Notes under the pieces: model-generated
What the model was told of the DNA's origin: nothing
Database searches by the model: none
Seen by the model: the letters and a program-made list of their open reading frames with translations, nothing else
Translations under genes and position numbers: made by a program
NCBI RefSeq assembly: GCF_900104965.1
Contig: NZ_LT629757.1
Location: 2,480,001-2,544,000, forward strand
Direction of reading: 5' to 3'
From: Nocardioides scoriae
GTDB taxonomy: Bacteria > Actinomycetota > Actinomycetes > Propionibacteriales > Nocardioidaceae
Length of the DNA: 64,000 nucleotides
Shown here: positions 43,553-52,019 of the stretch, in pieces
Position numbering within the stretch: the stretch's first letter is position 1
How the letters are laid out: each line of letters opens with the position of its first letter

Positions 43553-44512
43553 ATGCTGCCCGTGACCTCGTCGACCCGGCCCGCGGCAGCAGCCGCCCGG
43601 GGCGGCTGGGCCGGGCTCGGGCTGCTCGGCGCCGCCGGGGTGCTCTGGGGCACCATCGGGCCGGCCGTCGACGTGGTCCACGACCGGTCGGGCCTCTCGC
43701 CGCTGACCATCGGGGCGTGGCGCTCGGCCGCCGGGATCGCCGTCCTGCTGCTCGCCGTCGGGGCCGCGCGCCGGGTCGGGGCGTGCCGCGCCCTGCTGCG
43801 CGACCACCGGCGCGAGGTCGTCCTCACCGGCTCGCTGACCGCGGCCTTCCAGCTGCTGTTCTTCGTGGCCGTCGTCAGCGCCGGGGTGAGCGTGACCACC
43901 GTGGTCGCGCTCGGCTCGGCCCCGGTGCTGCTCCTCGTGCTCGGCAGCGTCCGGCGTCGCCGGCTCCCCGGCCCCGGCGAGGCGCTCGTGGTCGGCGCCG
44001 CGCTGCTGGGGCTGCTGCTGGTCGGGGCCGGCGGTGGCACGGCCGGCACCGGCACCCACCCGGGGTGGGGCGTCCTGGCCGCGCTGGGCTCGGGGGCGGC
44101 CTACGCCCTCTCGGCGGAGGCGGGCGGCTCGCTGACCCGGCGGGGCGACGCCCTGGTCGTCACCACCTGCACCACGGCGGTCGTGGCCGCGGCGCTGGTG
44201 CCGGTGGGCGTGCTGGCCGTCGTGGTCGGGGACGAGCCCTGGCGCACGGCGGACGCCGGGTCGTGGGTGCTGGTCGCCTACCTCGGGGTGGTGACGATGG
44301 CGCTGGCCTACGTGCTGCTGTACGCCGGCCTGCGGAGCACCCCGAGCGGCACGGCCGTCGTGGCCACCCTGCTCGAGCCGGTGACCGCCGTCCTCGTCGC
44401 GGTGACCCTGCTCGGCGAACGGCTCTCCCCCGCGGGCGCGGTCGGCTGCCTGCTGATCCTGGGGGCGATCGCCTCGCTGGGCCGTCGCGGCGAGGCGCCG
44501 CAGGCGCAGTGA
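43553..44512 (+). CDS. EamA-family (DMT) transporter
   Basis: A 319-residue, ten-helix drug/metabolite transporter with two EamA repeats (GLGLLGAAGVLWGTIGPAV at the N-terminus; GWGVLAALGSGAAYALSAEA opening the second repeat). Such proteins usually export amino acids or other small metabolites; the substrate is unknown. Start choices are ATG 43553 and GTG 43562; both precede the first helix. It is convergent with the antiporter gene. Confidence 0.8.
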   Translation: MLPVTSSTRPAAAAARGGWAGLGLLGAAGVLWGTIGPAVDVVHDRSGLSPLTIGAWRSAAGIAVLLLAVGAARRVGACRALLRDHRREVVLTGSLTAAFQLLFFVAVVSAGVSVTTVVALGSAPVLLLVLGSVRRRRLPGPGEALVVGAALLGLLLVGAGGGTAGTGTHPGWGVLAALGSGAAYALSAEAGGSLTRRGDALVVTTCTTAVVAAALVPVGVLAVVVGDEPWRTADAGSWVLVAYLGVVTMALAYVLLYAGLRSTPSGTAVVATLLEPVTAVLVAVTLLGERLSPAGAVGCLLILGAIASLGRRGEAPQAQ

Positions 44513-44525
44513 CCCCGCCCGGGGC

Positions 44526-45818
44526 TCAGCGGCCCCGCGCCCGGTCGATCCGCGCCATCACCGGGGTCGCGAGCACGCCGTGCACCAGCACCGAGAGCAC
44601 GAGCGTGAAGGCGACCGTGGACCACAGCCAGTCACCGCCGAGGTCCGGGCTTTCGCCCGCGGCGTACGCCAGGTAGTAGAGGGACCCGACCCCCCGGACC
44701 CCGAAGAACGCGACGGCCCACTTCTCGGGCGTCGTGGTGCCGCCGACCTCGTCGGGCTGCCGCGCCCAGGGCGCCAGGGCGACGTAGCCGGCCAGCGGCC
44801 GGACCACCCCGACCAGCGCCACGCCGACCAGGACGCCGCGCCAGTCGAGGGTCGCGAGCAGGCCGCGGGTGAGCGCGATGCCGAGCACGAGGAGCACGAA
44901 CAGGGTGAACAGCCGCTCGAGCCGCTCGACGACCTCGTGCATCGCCCGGTGGTAGTCGTGGCCGCGCTCGGCCGAGCGCAGGGTCATGGCGCAGGTGAAG
45001 ACGGCCAGGAAGCCGTAGCCGCCCGCCACCTCGCCCACGCCGTACGCCGAGAGCAGGGCGGCCAGCGCCAGCAGCGACTCGCCCCGCTCGGCGACCGTCG
45101 GCGCGTCCGAGCTGTCACGACCCCGGAAGGCGAGGGCCGCCAGCAACCGGCCGACGACGAGGCCCACCAGCACCCCGATGACGATCTTGCCGACGAGGTA
45201 GAACCCCACCCACTCCAGCGCCCACCCGCCCACGGCGCCCTCGGTCGCGAGCAGCACCGCGGCGTACACGAACGGGAAGGCCAGCCCGTCGTTGAGGCCC
45301 GCCTCCGAGGTGAGGCTGAAGCGGACGTCGTCGTCGCCGTCCACCTCGTCGCGGTCGCCGCCACGCGGTCCGGCGACCTGGACGTCGGAGGCCAGCACGG
45401 GGTCGGTCGGGGCCAGCACCGCCCCGAGCAGCAGCGCGACGGCCGGGGCCAGCCCCGCGGCCCACCCCAGGAGTGCCACCGAGCCGATCGTGAGCGGCAT
45501 CGCGACCGCCAGCAGCCGCCAGGTCGGGGACCAGCCGCCCCACGACGACCGGCGCAGCAGGTTCAGCGGGCGGTCGATCGCCAGGCCCACCCCCATCAGC
45601 GCGATCAGCACCGTCAGCTCGGTGACGTGCTCGATGACGGCCCGGTTCTCCTGCGGGTCGAGCGGCAGCGCGTCCGGCAGCGGGGTCAGGCCGACCAGCA
45701 TGCCGACGGCGACGAGCACCATCGGCGCGGAGACTGCCCAGTGGCGCAGCAGCTGGGGCAGCAGGACGGCCAGCAGGAGGGTGCCGCCGGCCACCACGTA
45801 GACGAGGTCGGCGGTCAC
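44526..45818 (-). CDS. CPA1-type cation:proton antiporter
   Basis: A 430-residue, 12-helix antiporter of the NhaP/CPA1 family. LLGAVLAPTDPVLASDVQV (about 145-163) and SLTSEAGLNDGLAFPFVY are the diagnostic helices, with the ion-binding Asp in the latter, and FFGVRGVGSLYYLAYA near the C-terminus. It exchanges Na+ or K+ for H+ in pH and salt control. The GTG at 45818 overlaps the stop of a small upstream reading frame (GTGA). The C-terminus lacks a long cytoplasmic domain. Confidence 0.87.
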   Translation of the reverse strand: MTADLVYVVAGGTLLLAVLLPQLLRHWAVSAPMVLVAVGMLVGLTPLPDALPLDPQENRAVIEHVTELTVLIALMGVGLAIDRPLNLLRRSSWGGWSPTWRLLAVAMPLTIGSVALLGWAAGLAPAVALLLGAVLAPTDPVLASDVQVAGPRGGDRDEVDGDDDVRFSLTSEAGLNDGLAFPFVYAAVLLATEGAVGGWALEWVGFYLVGKIVIGVLVGLVVGRLLAALAFRGRDSSDAPTVAERGESLLALAALLSAYGVGEVAGGYGFLAVFTCAMTLRSAERGHDYHRAMHEVVERLERLFTLFVLLVLGIALTRGLLATLDWRGVLVGVALVGVVRPLAGYVALAPWARQPDEVGGTTTPEKWAVAFFGVRGVGSLYYLAYAAGESPDLGGDWLWSTVAFTLVLSVLVHGVLATPVMARIDRARGR

Positions 45819-45943
45819 CCGGACGCCGTACCCAGCCCGGGGCGTCGCGTGCACCCACGAGTCGGGTCGCGCAGCTCGTGCACCCAGCGGGTGCGCTCGT
45901 GCTCGGCGACGTAGAAGTCGGAGGGGTTGCGCGTCGTGGTCAC
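45815..45943 (-). CDS. Possible small protein upstream of the antiporter
   Basis: A 42-residue reading frame starting VTTTRNPSDFYVAEHERTRW, whose TGA overlaps the antiporter GTG. The first 27 codons end almost only in G or C; the tail does not look like a protein domain. It may be a real coupling ORF or the end of a decayed gene. I recognise no family. A further 64-codon frame (45940-46134) overlaps its start in the same way but is arginine-rich and unconvincing. Confidence 0.3.
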   Translation of the reverse strand: MTTTRNPSDFYVAEHERTRWVHELRDPTRGCTRRPGLGTASG

Positions 45944-46202
45944 CACCCGGGCGCCGTGGCCGTCAGCAGCAGGCCCGCCGCGACGTCCAGGAGCGCCATC
46001 AGGGTCGCCCGGCCGCAGCGGCGGGGGCGGCGCACGTCACGAGGTCCACCACGGCATCGAACCCTGCGGGCCCACGGCTCCGCCTCACCCCGAGGTCCCA
46101 GGCGTGCACGTGCCCGAGCGTGTGCCACCGTCATAACCTCGCCGGGATCAGGACGCCGTTCCGCTCCGTGGCCCCGTGTCTCACGCTCGCATTGCGATCC
46201 TC
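45944..46202. other. Gene-poor stretch between the antiporter and the GntR gene
   Basis: No recognisable gene. It is GC-rich with patches of coding-like third positions on the minus strand, which could be a degraded gene. A TATAACC-like half-site (CATAACC at 46132-46138) may be a second binding site for the GntR regulator. Confidence 0.35.
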
Positions 46203-46204
46203 TA

Positions 46205-46214
46205 GGTTATAACC
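46205..46214. promoter_or_regulatory. GGTTATAACC palindrome overlapping the GntR promoter
   Basis: A perfect 10-bp palindrome directly before the GntR ATG. It overlaps a TAGGTT (46203-46208) that has the right spacing (six bases) to be the -10 of a leaderless transcript, so binding there would autorepress the gene. Confidence 0.5.
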
Positions 46215-46895
46215 ATGACCTCGCACGGCGACCCGGACGGCGGTCTCCCCACCAAGGGCGACCTGGCGTACGCACGGGTGCGCGCGATGGTCCTCTCCGG
46301 CGAGCTGGAGCCCGGGTCGGTGGTCCCCCAGGCCCGCCTGGCGCAGAGCATCGGGGTCAGCACCACGCCGCTGCGCGAGGCGATGCGGCGGCTCTCGGTC
46401 GAGGGCCTGGTCTCCCTCGGCGCCCACCGCGACGCGCGGGTGGCCCACCTCACGGCCGAGGAGGCGCGCGACCTCGTCGAGCTGCGACGGTCGCTGGACC
46501 CGCTGGCCTGCTCCCTGGCCGCCGAGCGACGCACGTCGGCCGAGCTCGACCGGATGCGCGCCACCCTCGCCGGCTGCCGCGCGCTGCCCGACGACCCCGA
46601 CGCCGCGGATCTCGCAGCCCACCGGGCCTTCCACCGGGCGGTCTACGTCGCGTCCCACAACGCCGTCCTGGTCGCCACCCTCGACGGCCTCTGGGACCGC
46701 ACCGACCGCTACCGCCTGCTGGGGCTGCGCTCGCCGCGCGACCAGGCCGCGCGCGACCGGACCGACCAGGAGCACGAGCAGCTGGTCGACGCCGTGGCGC
46801 GGGGCGACGCCGAGGCGGCCGCCACGGTGATGGAGCGGCACGTCGAGCACAGCCTGGGTGCCCGGGCGGCCCAGCGCCTGGACGGGCACCGGTGA
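46215..46895 (+). CDS. GntR-family regulator (FadR/FCD type)
   Basis: A 226-residue regulator. The N-terminal winged helix has RLAQSIGVSTTPLREAMRRLSVEGLV (about 46-71). The all-helical FCD ligand domain has Asp/His metal-type residues (DLAAHRAFHRAVY; HEQLVDAVARGD). FCD members usually sense carboxylic acids. Its stop overlaps the start of the MFS gene (GTGA), so it is cotranscribed with a probable efflux or uptake partner. Confidence 0.87.
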   Translation: MTSHGDPDGGLPTKGDLAYARVRAMVLSGELEPGSVVPQARLAQSIGVSTTPLREAMRRLSVEGLVSLGAHRDARVAHLTAEEARDLVELRRSLDPLACSLAAERRTSAELDRMRATLAGCRALPDDPDAADLAAHRAFHRAVYVASHNAVLVATLDGLWDRTDRYRLLGLRSPRDQAARDRTDQEHEQLVDAVARGDAEAAATVMERHVEHSLGARAAQRLDGHR

Positions 46896-48076
46896 CCCGC
46901 GCCGAGCGGTCGCGCGCGTGGCTGGTGCCGTTCTTCGCCCACTCGCTGCTCGTCCAGGCCGTCACCTTCGTGCTGCGGCCGACGGCGATCTACCGCGCCA
47001 TCGAGCTCGACGTCCCCGCTCCGTGGCTCGGCGCGCTCGGCGCGAGCTTCGCCGTGGTGCCGCTGCTGCTGGCCGTGCCGAGCGGCCTGGCCGCCGACCG
47101 GTGGGGCGAGCGGCGCGTGATGATCACCGGTGGCGTGCTGGTGGTGGCCGCCGCCGCGGCGTTCGCGCTGACCCGGTCGGTGTGGGGGCTGCTGCTCGCC
47201 AGCGTGCTGCTCGGCACCGGCCACCTGTTCTCCGTCATCGGGCAGCAGGCGCTGGTCGCCAACCGGACGCCGCGCAGCCGCTACGACTCGGCGTTCGGGC
47301 ACTACACCTTCGCGACCTCGGCCGGCCAGGCCCTCGGTCCCGGCCTGATCGTGCTCTTCGGCGGGCAGCGCGCCATCCCCGACACCAACGCGATCTTCGG
47401 GTGGGCCACCGGGCTCGGCGCCGTCCTGCTGGCCACCTCGCTGCTGCTGCCCTCGTCGGGCTCGGCCCAGCAGCGCTCGGAGGTCGCGCCCGGTTCGGTG
47501 CGCTCGCTGCTGCGGCGCCGGGGGCTGGTGCCGGCGCTGACCGTGAGCTGCGTCGTGCTCTCGGCCGTCGACATCAGCCTGGTCTACCTGCCCGTGCTCG
47601 GGACCGAGCGCGAGATCGCGTCCGGCACCATCGGCGCGCTCCTGGCGGTGCGCGCGGGCGCGTCGATGGTGAGCCGGTTCTTCCTCGGCCGCCTCGCCGC
47701 CGCGTGGGGTCGGCGCGCGCTGCTGACGGGCAGCGTGGTGCTCTCGGCGGTGGGGATGGCGCTGGTCCCGGTGCCGATGCCGGTCTGGCTGCTGGTCGTG
47801 CTGGTCGCCGCGACCGGTCTCGGTCTCGGCGCGGGCCAGCCGCTGACGATGTCGTGGCTCGCCGACTCCACGCCCCCCGGCCTGCGCGGCCGGGCGATGT
47901 CGCTGCGCCTGACCGGCAACCGCTTCGGCCAGGTCGTGGTGCCCTCGCTCGCCGGGGCGGTCGCGGTCGGCTCCGGCGCCGCAGGCGTGCTGTGGCTGAC
48001 CGCCGCGACGCTGGCGGGTGCGGCGGTGCTCTCGCGACGGGTGAGCGCCCCGCCGCCCGCGCCGGGCCAGGGCTAG
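46892..48076 (+). CDS. MFS transporter
   Basis: A 394-residue, 12-helix major facilitator with ADRWGERRV as the loop 2-3 motif and RGRAMSLRLTGNRFGQVVVPSLAG in the second half. The substrate is not clear; proteins of this shape are often drug or sugar exporters. The GTG start overlaps the GntR stop by four bases, so the regulator and transporter are produced together. Confidence 0.8.
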   Translation: MTRAERSRAWLVPFFAHSLLVQAVTFVLRPTAIYRAIELDVPAPWLGALGASFAVVPLLLAVPSGLAADRWGERRVMITGGVLVVAAAAAFALTRSVWGLLLASVLLGTGHLFSVIGQQALVANRTPRSRYDSAFGHYTFATSAGQALGPGLIVLFGGQRAIPDTNAIFGWATGLGAVLLATSLLLPSSGSAQQRSEVAPGSVRSLLRRRGLVPALTVSCVVLSAVDISLVYLPVLGTEREIASGTIGALLAVRAGASMVSRFFLGRLAAAWGRRALLTGSVVLSAVGMALVPVPMPVWLLVVLVAATGLGLGAGQPLTMSWLADSTPPGLRGRAMSLRLTGNRFGQVVVPSLAGAVAVGSGAAGVLWLTAATLAGAAVLSRRVSAPPPAPGQG

Positions 48077-48436
48077 GCGCTCGGACCGGTCCCCACCCGT
48101 CGTCGCGGCCGGCTCCCCCCGGTGCCGGCCGCGACGTACGACGCGTCCTACCTGATCCGCGACCGCGTCCGCGGCGGCGAGGTGGTGGGTCTGGTCCGGG
48201 TGCTGCTGCGCTCGGTGGTCACGGGATGGCTCCATGCGTTCTCGGGGGGGTATGTCCTGTCCGCCCCAGTCTGAGCGCCACGGCGTGCCGCAGGTACTAG
48301 CCGGGCGACCCATGTTGGCGCCACCGCGCCACGCCCGCGAGGTCCGGCACGCCACCCGGGCGACCTGGCTAGGCTGGCGCGGCCCGAGCTCCGCACGTCC
48401 TCCCGGCCGTGGTGGGAACGGCCCCCGAGACGACAG
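48077..48436. other. Gene-poor stretch between the MFS gene and the PAS-LuxR gene
   Basis: No confident gene. One unsupported 50-codon frame starts at GTG 48122 on the plus strand (VPAATYDASYLIRDRVRGG) and ends at 48274; its first 34 codons have G/C third positions, the rest do not. It may be the remnant of a gene. The last 60 bases should contain the promoter of the PAS-LuxR gene. Confidence 0.35.
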
Positions 48437-49774
48437 GTGAGCGGCCCCATCAGCACGATCCACGACGCCCCGCACGGCGACCCTGCATCCAGGGTGGTGC
48501 TCCTCACCCCCGACTGGTCCACCGTCCTGGACGCGACCTCCACCTGCCGCTACCAGCTGCGCCTCGCCCGCGAGGACATCCTCGACGGCGGCACCTCGGT
48601 GTTCGACCCGAGCGACGAGCGGCTCGCGCCCGCGCGGGCCGAGCACCGTCGCACGGGCCGCTTCCACGGCCCGCTCCGGCTGCGACCGAAGGACGGGACC
48701 CCCTTCGAGGCCCTCGTCTCCGTCGTCTCCGGCTCCCCCGCGGGCGGCGACGGCAGCACGCGCGAGGACCTCGCCGTCATGGAGTACGACGCCGAGCGGC
48801 AGGTGCCCCACGGGCTGGAGCAGCAGTGGTCCCGACACCCGCTGCACCACTCCCCCGACGTGGTCGCGCTCTACGAGGCGGACGGGACGCTGCGCTACAT
48901 CAGTCCCTCGGTCGAGGACGTGCTCGGCTGGACCCCGCAGGAGATGACGGGCCGCGTCACCATCGACCTGGTCCACCCCGACGACGTCGAGCCGATGATC
49001 GACGCGATGCTCTCGGCCGCCGAGGTCACGGGTCCCCCGAGGCCCGTGGTGTTCCGCGTGCGGCACCGCGACGGCCGGTGGCGTCACCTGGAGGTCATGC
49101 TCCGGGACCTGTCGGACGACCCCGAGGTCGGCGGGTCCACCGTGCACTTCCGCGACATCACCGACCGGGTCGAGGAGCTGGGCGCGCACTGGTTCGCGGG
49201 CCTCGACGCCCTGGACGGCTCGTCGGGCGGCCTCGCGAACCTCACCCCCGAGGGTCGTCTGGTGCGGTTCAACGACCGGTTCCAGCAGCTCGTGGGCCGC
49301 TCCCGCGAGCAGCTGCTGCAACTCGACAGCCTCGAGGACGCCCTCCACCCCGAGGACCGCGTCGGGTGGCGCGCGGAGCTGCGGCGCGTGGCGCAGGGCG
49401 GTGCCGTCGCCGCCTCGGAGTGGCGCCACCTGCGGGCCGACGGGTCGCTCACGTGGGTGAGCGCCCGGGTGCAGCGCCCGCTGCGGTCCGCCGGCGGCTC
49501 CGACCTGCTGGTGGTGACGGTCGAGGACGTGACGGGGCGCAAGGAGGCCGAGCAGGCGCTGGCCCTGCTCACGCCGCGCGAGCAGGAGGTCCTCGGCCTG
49601 GTCCGGCAGGGACTCGACAACAGCGAGATCGCCCGGGCGCTGTTCGTCAGCGTGCACACCGTCAAGCACCACGTGCAGGGCGTGCTGCGCAAGCTCGAGG
49701 TGCCCGACCGCCGGCGTGCCGCCGAGCGGGTCGCCGCGCTGGACACCTCCCCCCGCGGCCGACCACGGGACTGA
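48437..49774 (+). CDS. PAS-domain LuxR-type transcriptional regulator
   Basis: A 445-residue cytoplasmic sensor-regulator. At least two PAS domains are visible (about 130-245, with YISPSVEDVLGWTPQEM and HPDDVEPM; about 260-375, with RFNDRFQQLVGRSREQL and HPEDRVGW). A C-terminal LuxR/NarL HTH follows (LTPREQEVLGLVRQGLDNSEIA; SVHTVKHHVQ, about 380-435). An N-terminal 130-residue part may be a third, degenerate PAS. It likely joins small-molecule or redox sensing directly to DNA binding. Stands alone. Confidence 0.85.
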   Translation: MSGPISTIHDAPHGDPASRVVLLTPDWSTVLDATSTCRYQLRLAREDILDGGTSVFDPSDERLAPARAEHRRTGRFHGPLRLRPKDGTPFEALVSVVSGSPAGGDGSTREDLAVMEYDAERQVPHGLEQQWSRHPLHHSPDVVALYEADGTLRYISPSVEDVLGWTPQEMTGRVTIDLVHPDDVEPMIDAMLSAAEVTGPPRPVVFRVRHRDGRWRHLEVMLRDLSDDPEVGGSTVHFRDITDRVEELGAHWFAGLDALDGSSGGLANLTPEGRLVRFNDRFQQLVGRSREQLLQLDSLEDALHPEDRVGWRAELRRVAQGGAVAASEWRHLRADGSLTWVSARVQRPLRSAGGSDLLVVTVEDVTGRKEAEQALALLTPREQEVLGLVRQGLDNSEIARALFVSVHTVKHHVQGVLRKLEVPDRRRAAERVAALDTSPRGRPRD

Positions 49775-49897
49775 GGGGCCGCCGACCGGCCCCGATGGTC
49801 TAGTGCAACCGCCCCAGATCGGTGCGGGCGGTGTCTGGAGCCGGCGCGACAGGGCACCAGGTACGTGCGCCAGGTGGCACAGTCCTGACGCGCGGAC

Positions 49898-49935
49898 GAG
49901 GTCCCGGGCGTGAAGCAGCCCGCGGCCGGGACCTC
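49898..49935. terminator. Bidirectional hairpin between convergent genes
   Basis: Arms GAGGTCCCGG and CCGGGACCTC form a perfect 10-bp stem with inner GCG/CGC pairs. It lies between the PAS-LuxR gene (ends 49774) and the cupin gene on the minus strand (ends 49985), and could stop transcripts from both sides. Confidence 0.65.
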
Positions 49936-49984
49936 GAGCCGGTAGTTGCGCCACCGTCCCGTCCCCGACGGCGCAGGGGCCGGC

Positions 49985-50308
49985 TCAGCCGACGTACAGC
50001 TTGCGGAGCGTCTGGTGGACCACCCAGGTGGTGCGGTCGCCAGCCGCGAGCCGGACGACCGCGCCCGGCGCCAGGTCGACGACCTCGCCGTCGTCGAACG
50101 TGACGGTCGCCGAGCCCGAGAGGACGACGAAGGCCTCGTCGGTCTCGACGTCGGTGACCGTCCCGGGCGTGATCTCCCAGAGCCCCACCTCGACGTCGCC
50201 GAGCGTCGTCAGGGCGCGCGACCCGGCCACGGGTGACCCGGCCACGACCTCCTCGGGGGCGAGGGCGGTGGTGGGGACCGGGGCGGTGGTGTCGAGGAGT
50301 CGGCGCAC
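49985..50308 (-). CDS. Small cupin-domain protein
   Basis: A 107-residue single-domain cupin (DVEVGLWEITPGTVTDVETDEAFVVLSGSATV; APGAVVRLAAGDR), similar to DUF861/(S)-ureidoglycine-aminohydrolase-like cupins. The metal histidines of motif 1 are largely absent, so it may bind a ligand without catalysing a reaction. CAGGAT lies six bases before the GTG, suggesting a leaderless start. Function unknown. Confidence 0.75.
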   Translation of the reverse strand: MRRLLDTTAPVPTTALAPEEVVAGSPVAGSRALTTLGDVEVGLWEITPGTVTDVETDEAFVVLSGSATVTFDDGEVVDLAPGAVVRLAAGDRTTWVVHQTLRKLYVG

Positions 50309-50331
50309 GCGCCCATCCTGTCGCGGCGGCG

Positions 50332-50721
50332 TCAGGGTGGCGCCGTGCGACGACGCAGCCGGCGCAGCTCGCGGTCCAGGTAGGGCCGGGCCCGGCGCTG
50401 GCCGCCTCGCCGCCCGACGGCCTCCTGCAGCGCGACGAGCGAGCGCAGCAGCCGGTCCGGATCGGGGGCCCACCCCCGACGGGCGCACTCCTCCAACCAG
50501 GCCACCGGCGCCTGGTGGCCCCGCTGACCGTTGCACCGGCGGCAGGCCAGCAGCTCGTTCTCCAGCCAGGACGGGCCACCCTTGACCCGGGGCACGACGT
50601 GCTCGGTCGTCGGCTGCACCAGGGACCCGAACGGCCGGCCGCACCACACGCACGTGGCGCCGTCCCGCTGCAGGAGCAGCTCGCGACGGCGCGTCCGGTC
50701 GGGTGCTGCTGGGGGCCGCAT
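50332..50721 (-). CDS. HNH endonuclease family protein
   Basis: A 129-residue protein with a zinc-binding HNH motif: CVWCGRPF, then TEHVVPRVKGG, LENELLACRRCNGQRG. This compact HNH type is common in actinobacteria as a stand-alone protein and in mobile or restriction contexts. The C-terminal 40 residues are Arg-rich (LDRELRRLRRRT), fitting DNA contact. The GTG/ATG choice is simple: ATG at 50719-50721 is the first start ahead of the domain. Function in vivo unknown. Confidence 0.83.
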   Translation of the reverse strand: MRPPAAPDRTRRRELLLQRDGATCVWCGRPFGSLVQPTTEHVVPRVKGGPSWLENELLACRRCNGQRGHQAPVAWLEECARRGWAPDPDRLLRSLVALQEAVGRRGGQRRARPYLDRELRRLRRRTAPP

Positions 50722-50791
50722 CGTGGCCCCGACGCTACCCAGCGCCTGGATGACCGCCGGGGCCCTTGGCCGCCCGGGGGACGATCGGGAC

Positions 50792-51994
50792 GTGACCCGC
50801 CGTCGCCGCACCCGCCCCGCCCTGCTCGCCAGCCTGGCCGCCAGCGCCGCGCTCGTCACCGGCTGCTCCTCGGGCTCGGGCTCGGGCGACCCGCTCGACG
50901 GCGGTCGCACCGGAGCCGGCGCCCAGACGGACGCCTCCGCGTCGGCGTCGGACCGGCCCTTCGAGGTCGAGGAGGTCGACGCCTTCGACGAGCCGTGGGC
51001 GATGACGTTCCTGCCAGGATCGGGCGACCTGCTGGTCACCGAGCGCGACGGCGTGCTGCACCTGCGCGACCAGGAGAGTGACGAGCGGGTCGAGGTCACC
51101 GGGGTGCCCGAGGTGGTCGACGCCGGTCAGGGCGGGCTGGGCGACGTGGTCGCGGGTCCGTCGTACGCCGAGGACGGCACGGTCTACCTCAGCTGGGTCG
51201 AGGCCGGCACCGCCGGGACCTCCGGGGCGGTGGTCGGTCGTGCCCGCCTCGTCACCGACGGGCAGCCACGCCTCGACGGCCTCGAGGTGATCTGGCGCCA
51301 GGACCCGAAGGTCGACGGCGACGGCCACTTCTCGCACCGGATCGCGGTCGACCCCGAGGGACGCCACCTCTTCGTCAGCTCCGGCGACCGACAGCTCGGC
51401 GCCCCGGCGCAGGACACCACCAACACGCTCGGCTCCATCGTCCGCCTCGACCTCGACGGCGATCCCGCGCCGGGCAACCCGCTGGCCGACCAGGGCGGTC
51501 GGTCGGCCGAGATCTGGAGCTGGGGGCACCGCAACCCCCTCGGCCTGGAGTTCGCCCCCGACGGGACGCTGTGGTCCTCGGAGATGGGGCCGCAGGGCGG
51601 TGACGAGCTCAACCTCGTCGAGGCGGGCGGCAACTACGGCTGGCCCGAGGCCTCCAACGGCAGCGACTACGGCGGTGGCGACATCCCCGACCACGAGGAC
51701 GGCGACGGCTTCGTCGCGCCCGTGGCGTGGTGGGACCCGAGCATCTCCCCCGGCAGCCTGATGCTCTACGACGGCGAGCTGTTCCCCGACTGGCGTGGCG
51801 ACGCCTTCCTCGGCGCCCTGTCCGGCGAGGCGCTCGTGCGCGTCGACCTCGACGGCCGTCGTGCCGGCTCGATCCAGGCCTGGGACCTCGGCGAGCGCAT
51901 CCGGGCCGTCGAGCAGGCGCCGGACGGGTCGGTCTGGCTGCTGGAGGACGCGGGCGCCGGGCGGCTGCTCCGGCTCACCCCGACCGACGGCTGA
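50792..51994 (+). CDS. PQQ-dependent sugar dehydrogenase-like lipoprotein (GSDH family)
   Basis: A 400-residue exported beta-propeller protein. The signal sequence ends in LVTGCSS, a lipobox, followed by a Gly/Ser/Ala-rich linker and the glucose/sorbosone dehydrogenase fold: EPWAMTFLPGSGDLLVTER (about 68-86), GQGGLGDVV, WSWGHRNPLGLEF and NYGWPEASNG. Such proteins oxidise aldoses with PQQ; whether this host makes PQQ is not shown here. The GTG at 50792 is immediately before the Arg-rich n-region of the signal peptide. Confidence 0.87.
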   Translation: MTRRRRTRPALLASLAASAALVTGCSSGSGSGDPLDGGRTGAGAQTDASASASDRPFEVEEVDAFDEPWAMTFLPGSGDLLVTERDGVLHLRDQESDERVEVTGVPEVVDAGQGGLGDVVAGPSYAEDGTVYLSWVEAGTAGTSGAVVGRARLVTDGQPRLDGLEVIWRQDPKVDGDGHFSHRIAVDPEGRHLFVSSGDRQLGAPAQDTTNTLGSIVRLDLDGDPAPGNPLADQGGRSAEIWSWGHRNPLGLEFAPDGTLWSSEMGPQGGDELNLVEAGGNYGWPEASNGSDYGGGDIPDHEDGDGFVAPVAWWDPSISPGSLMLYDGELFPDWRGDAFLGALSGEALVRVDLDGRRAGSIQAWDLGERIRAVEQAPDGSVWLLEDAGAGRLLRLTPTDG

Positions 51995-52019
51995 GGCCGG
52001 CGGCCGAGCGAGGGGCCGC

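Noticed and set aside
48122-48274. 50-codon frame after the MFS gene
   Set aside because: Only its first part has coding-like third positions, and no family or ribosome-binding site supports it; mentioned under the intergenic entry.
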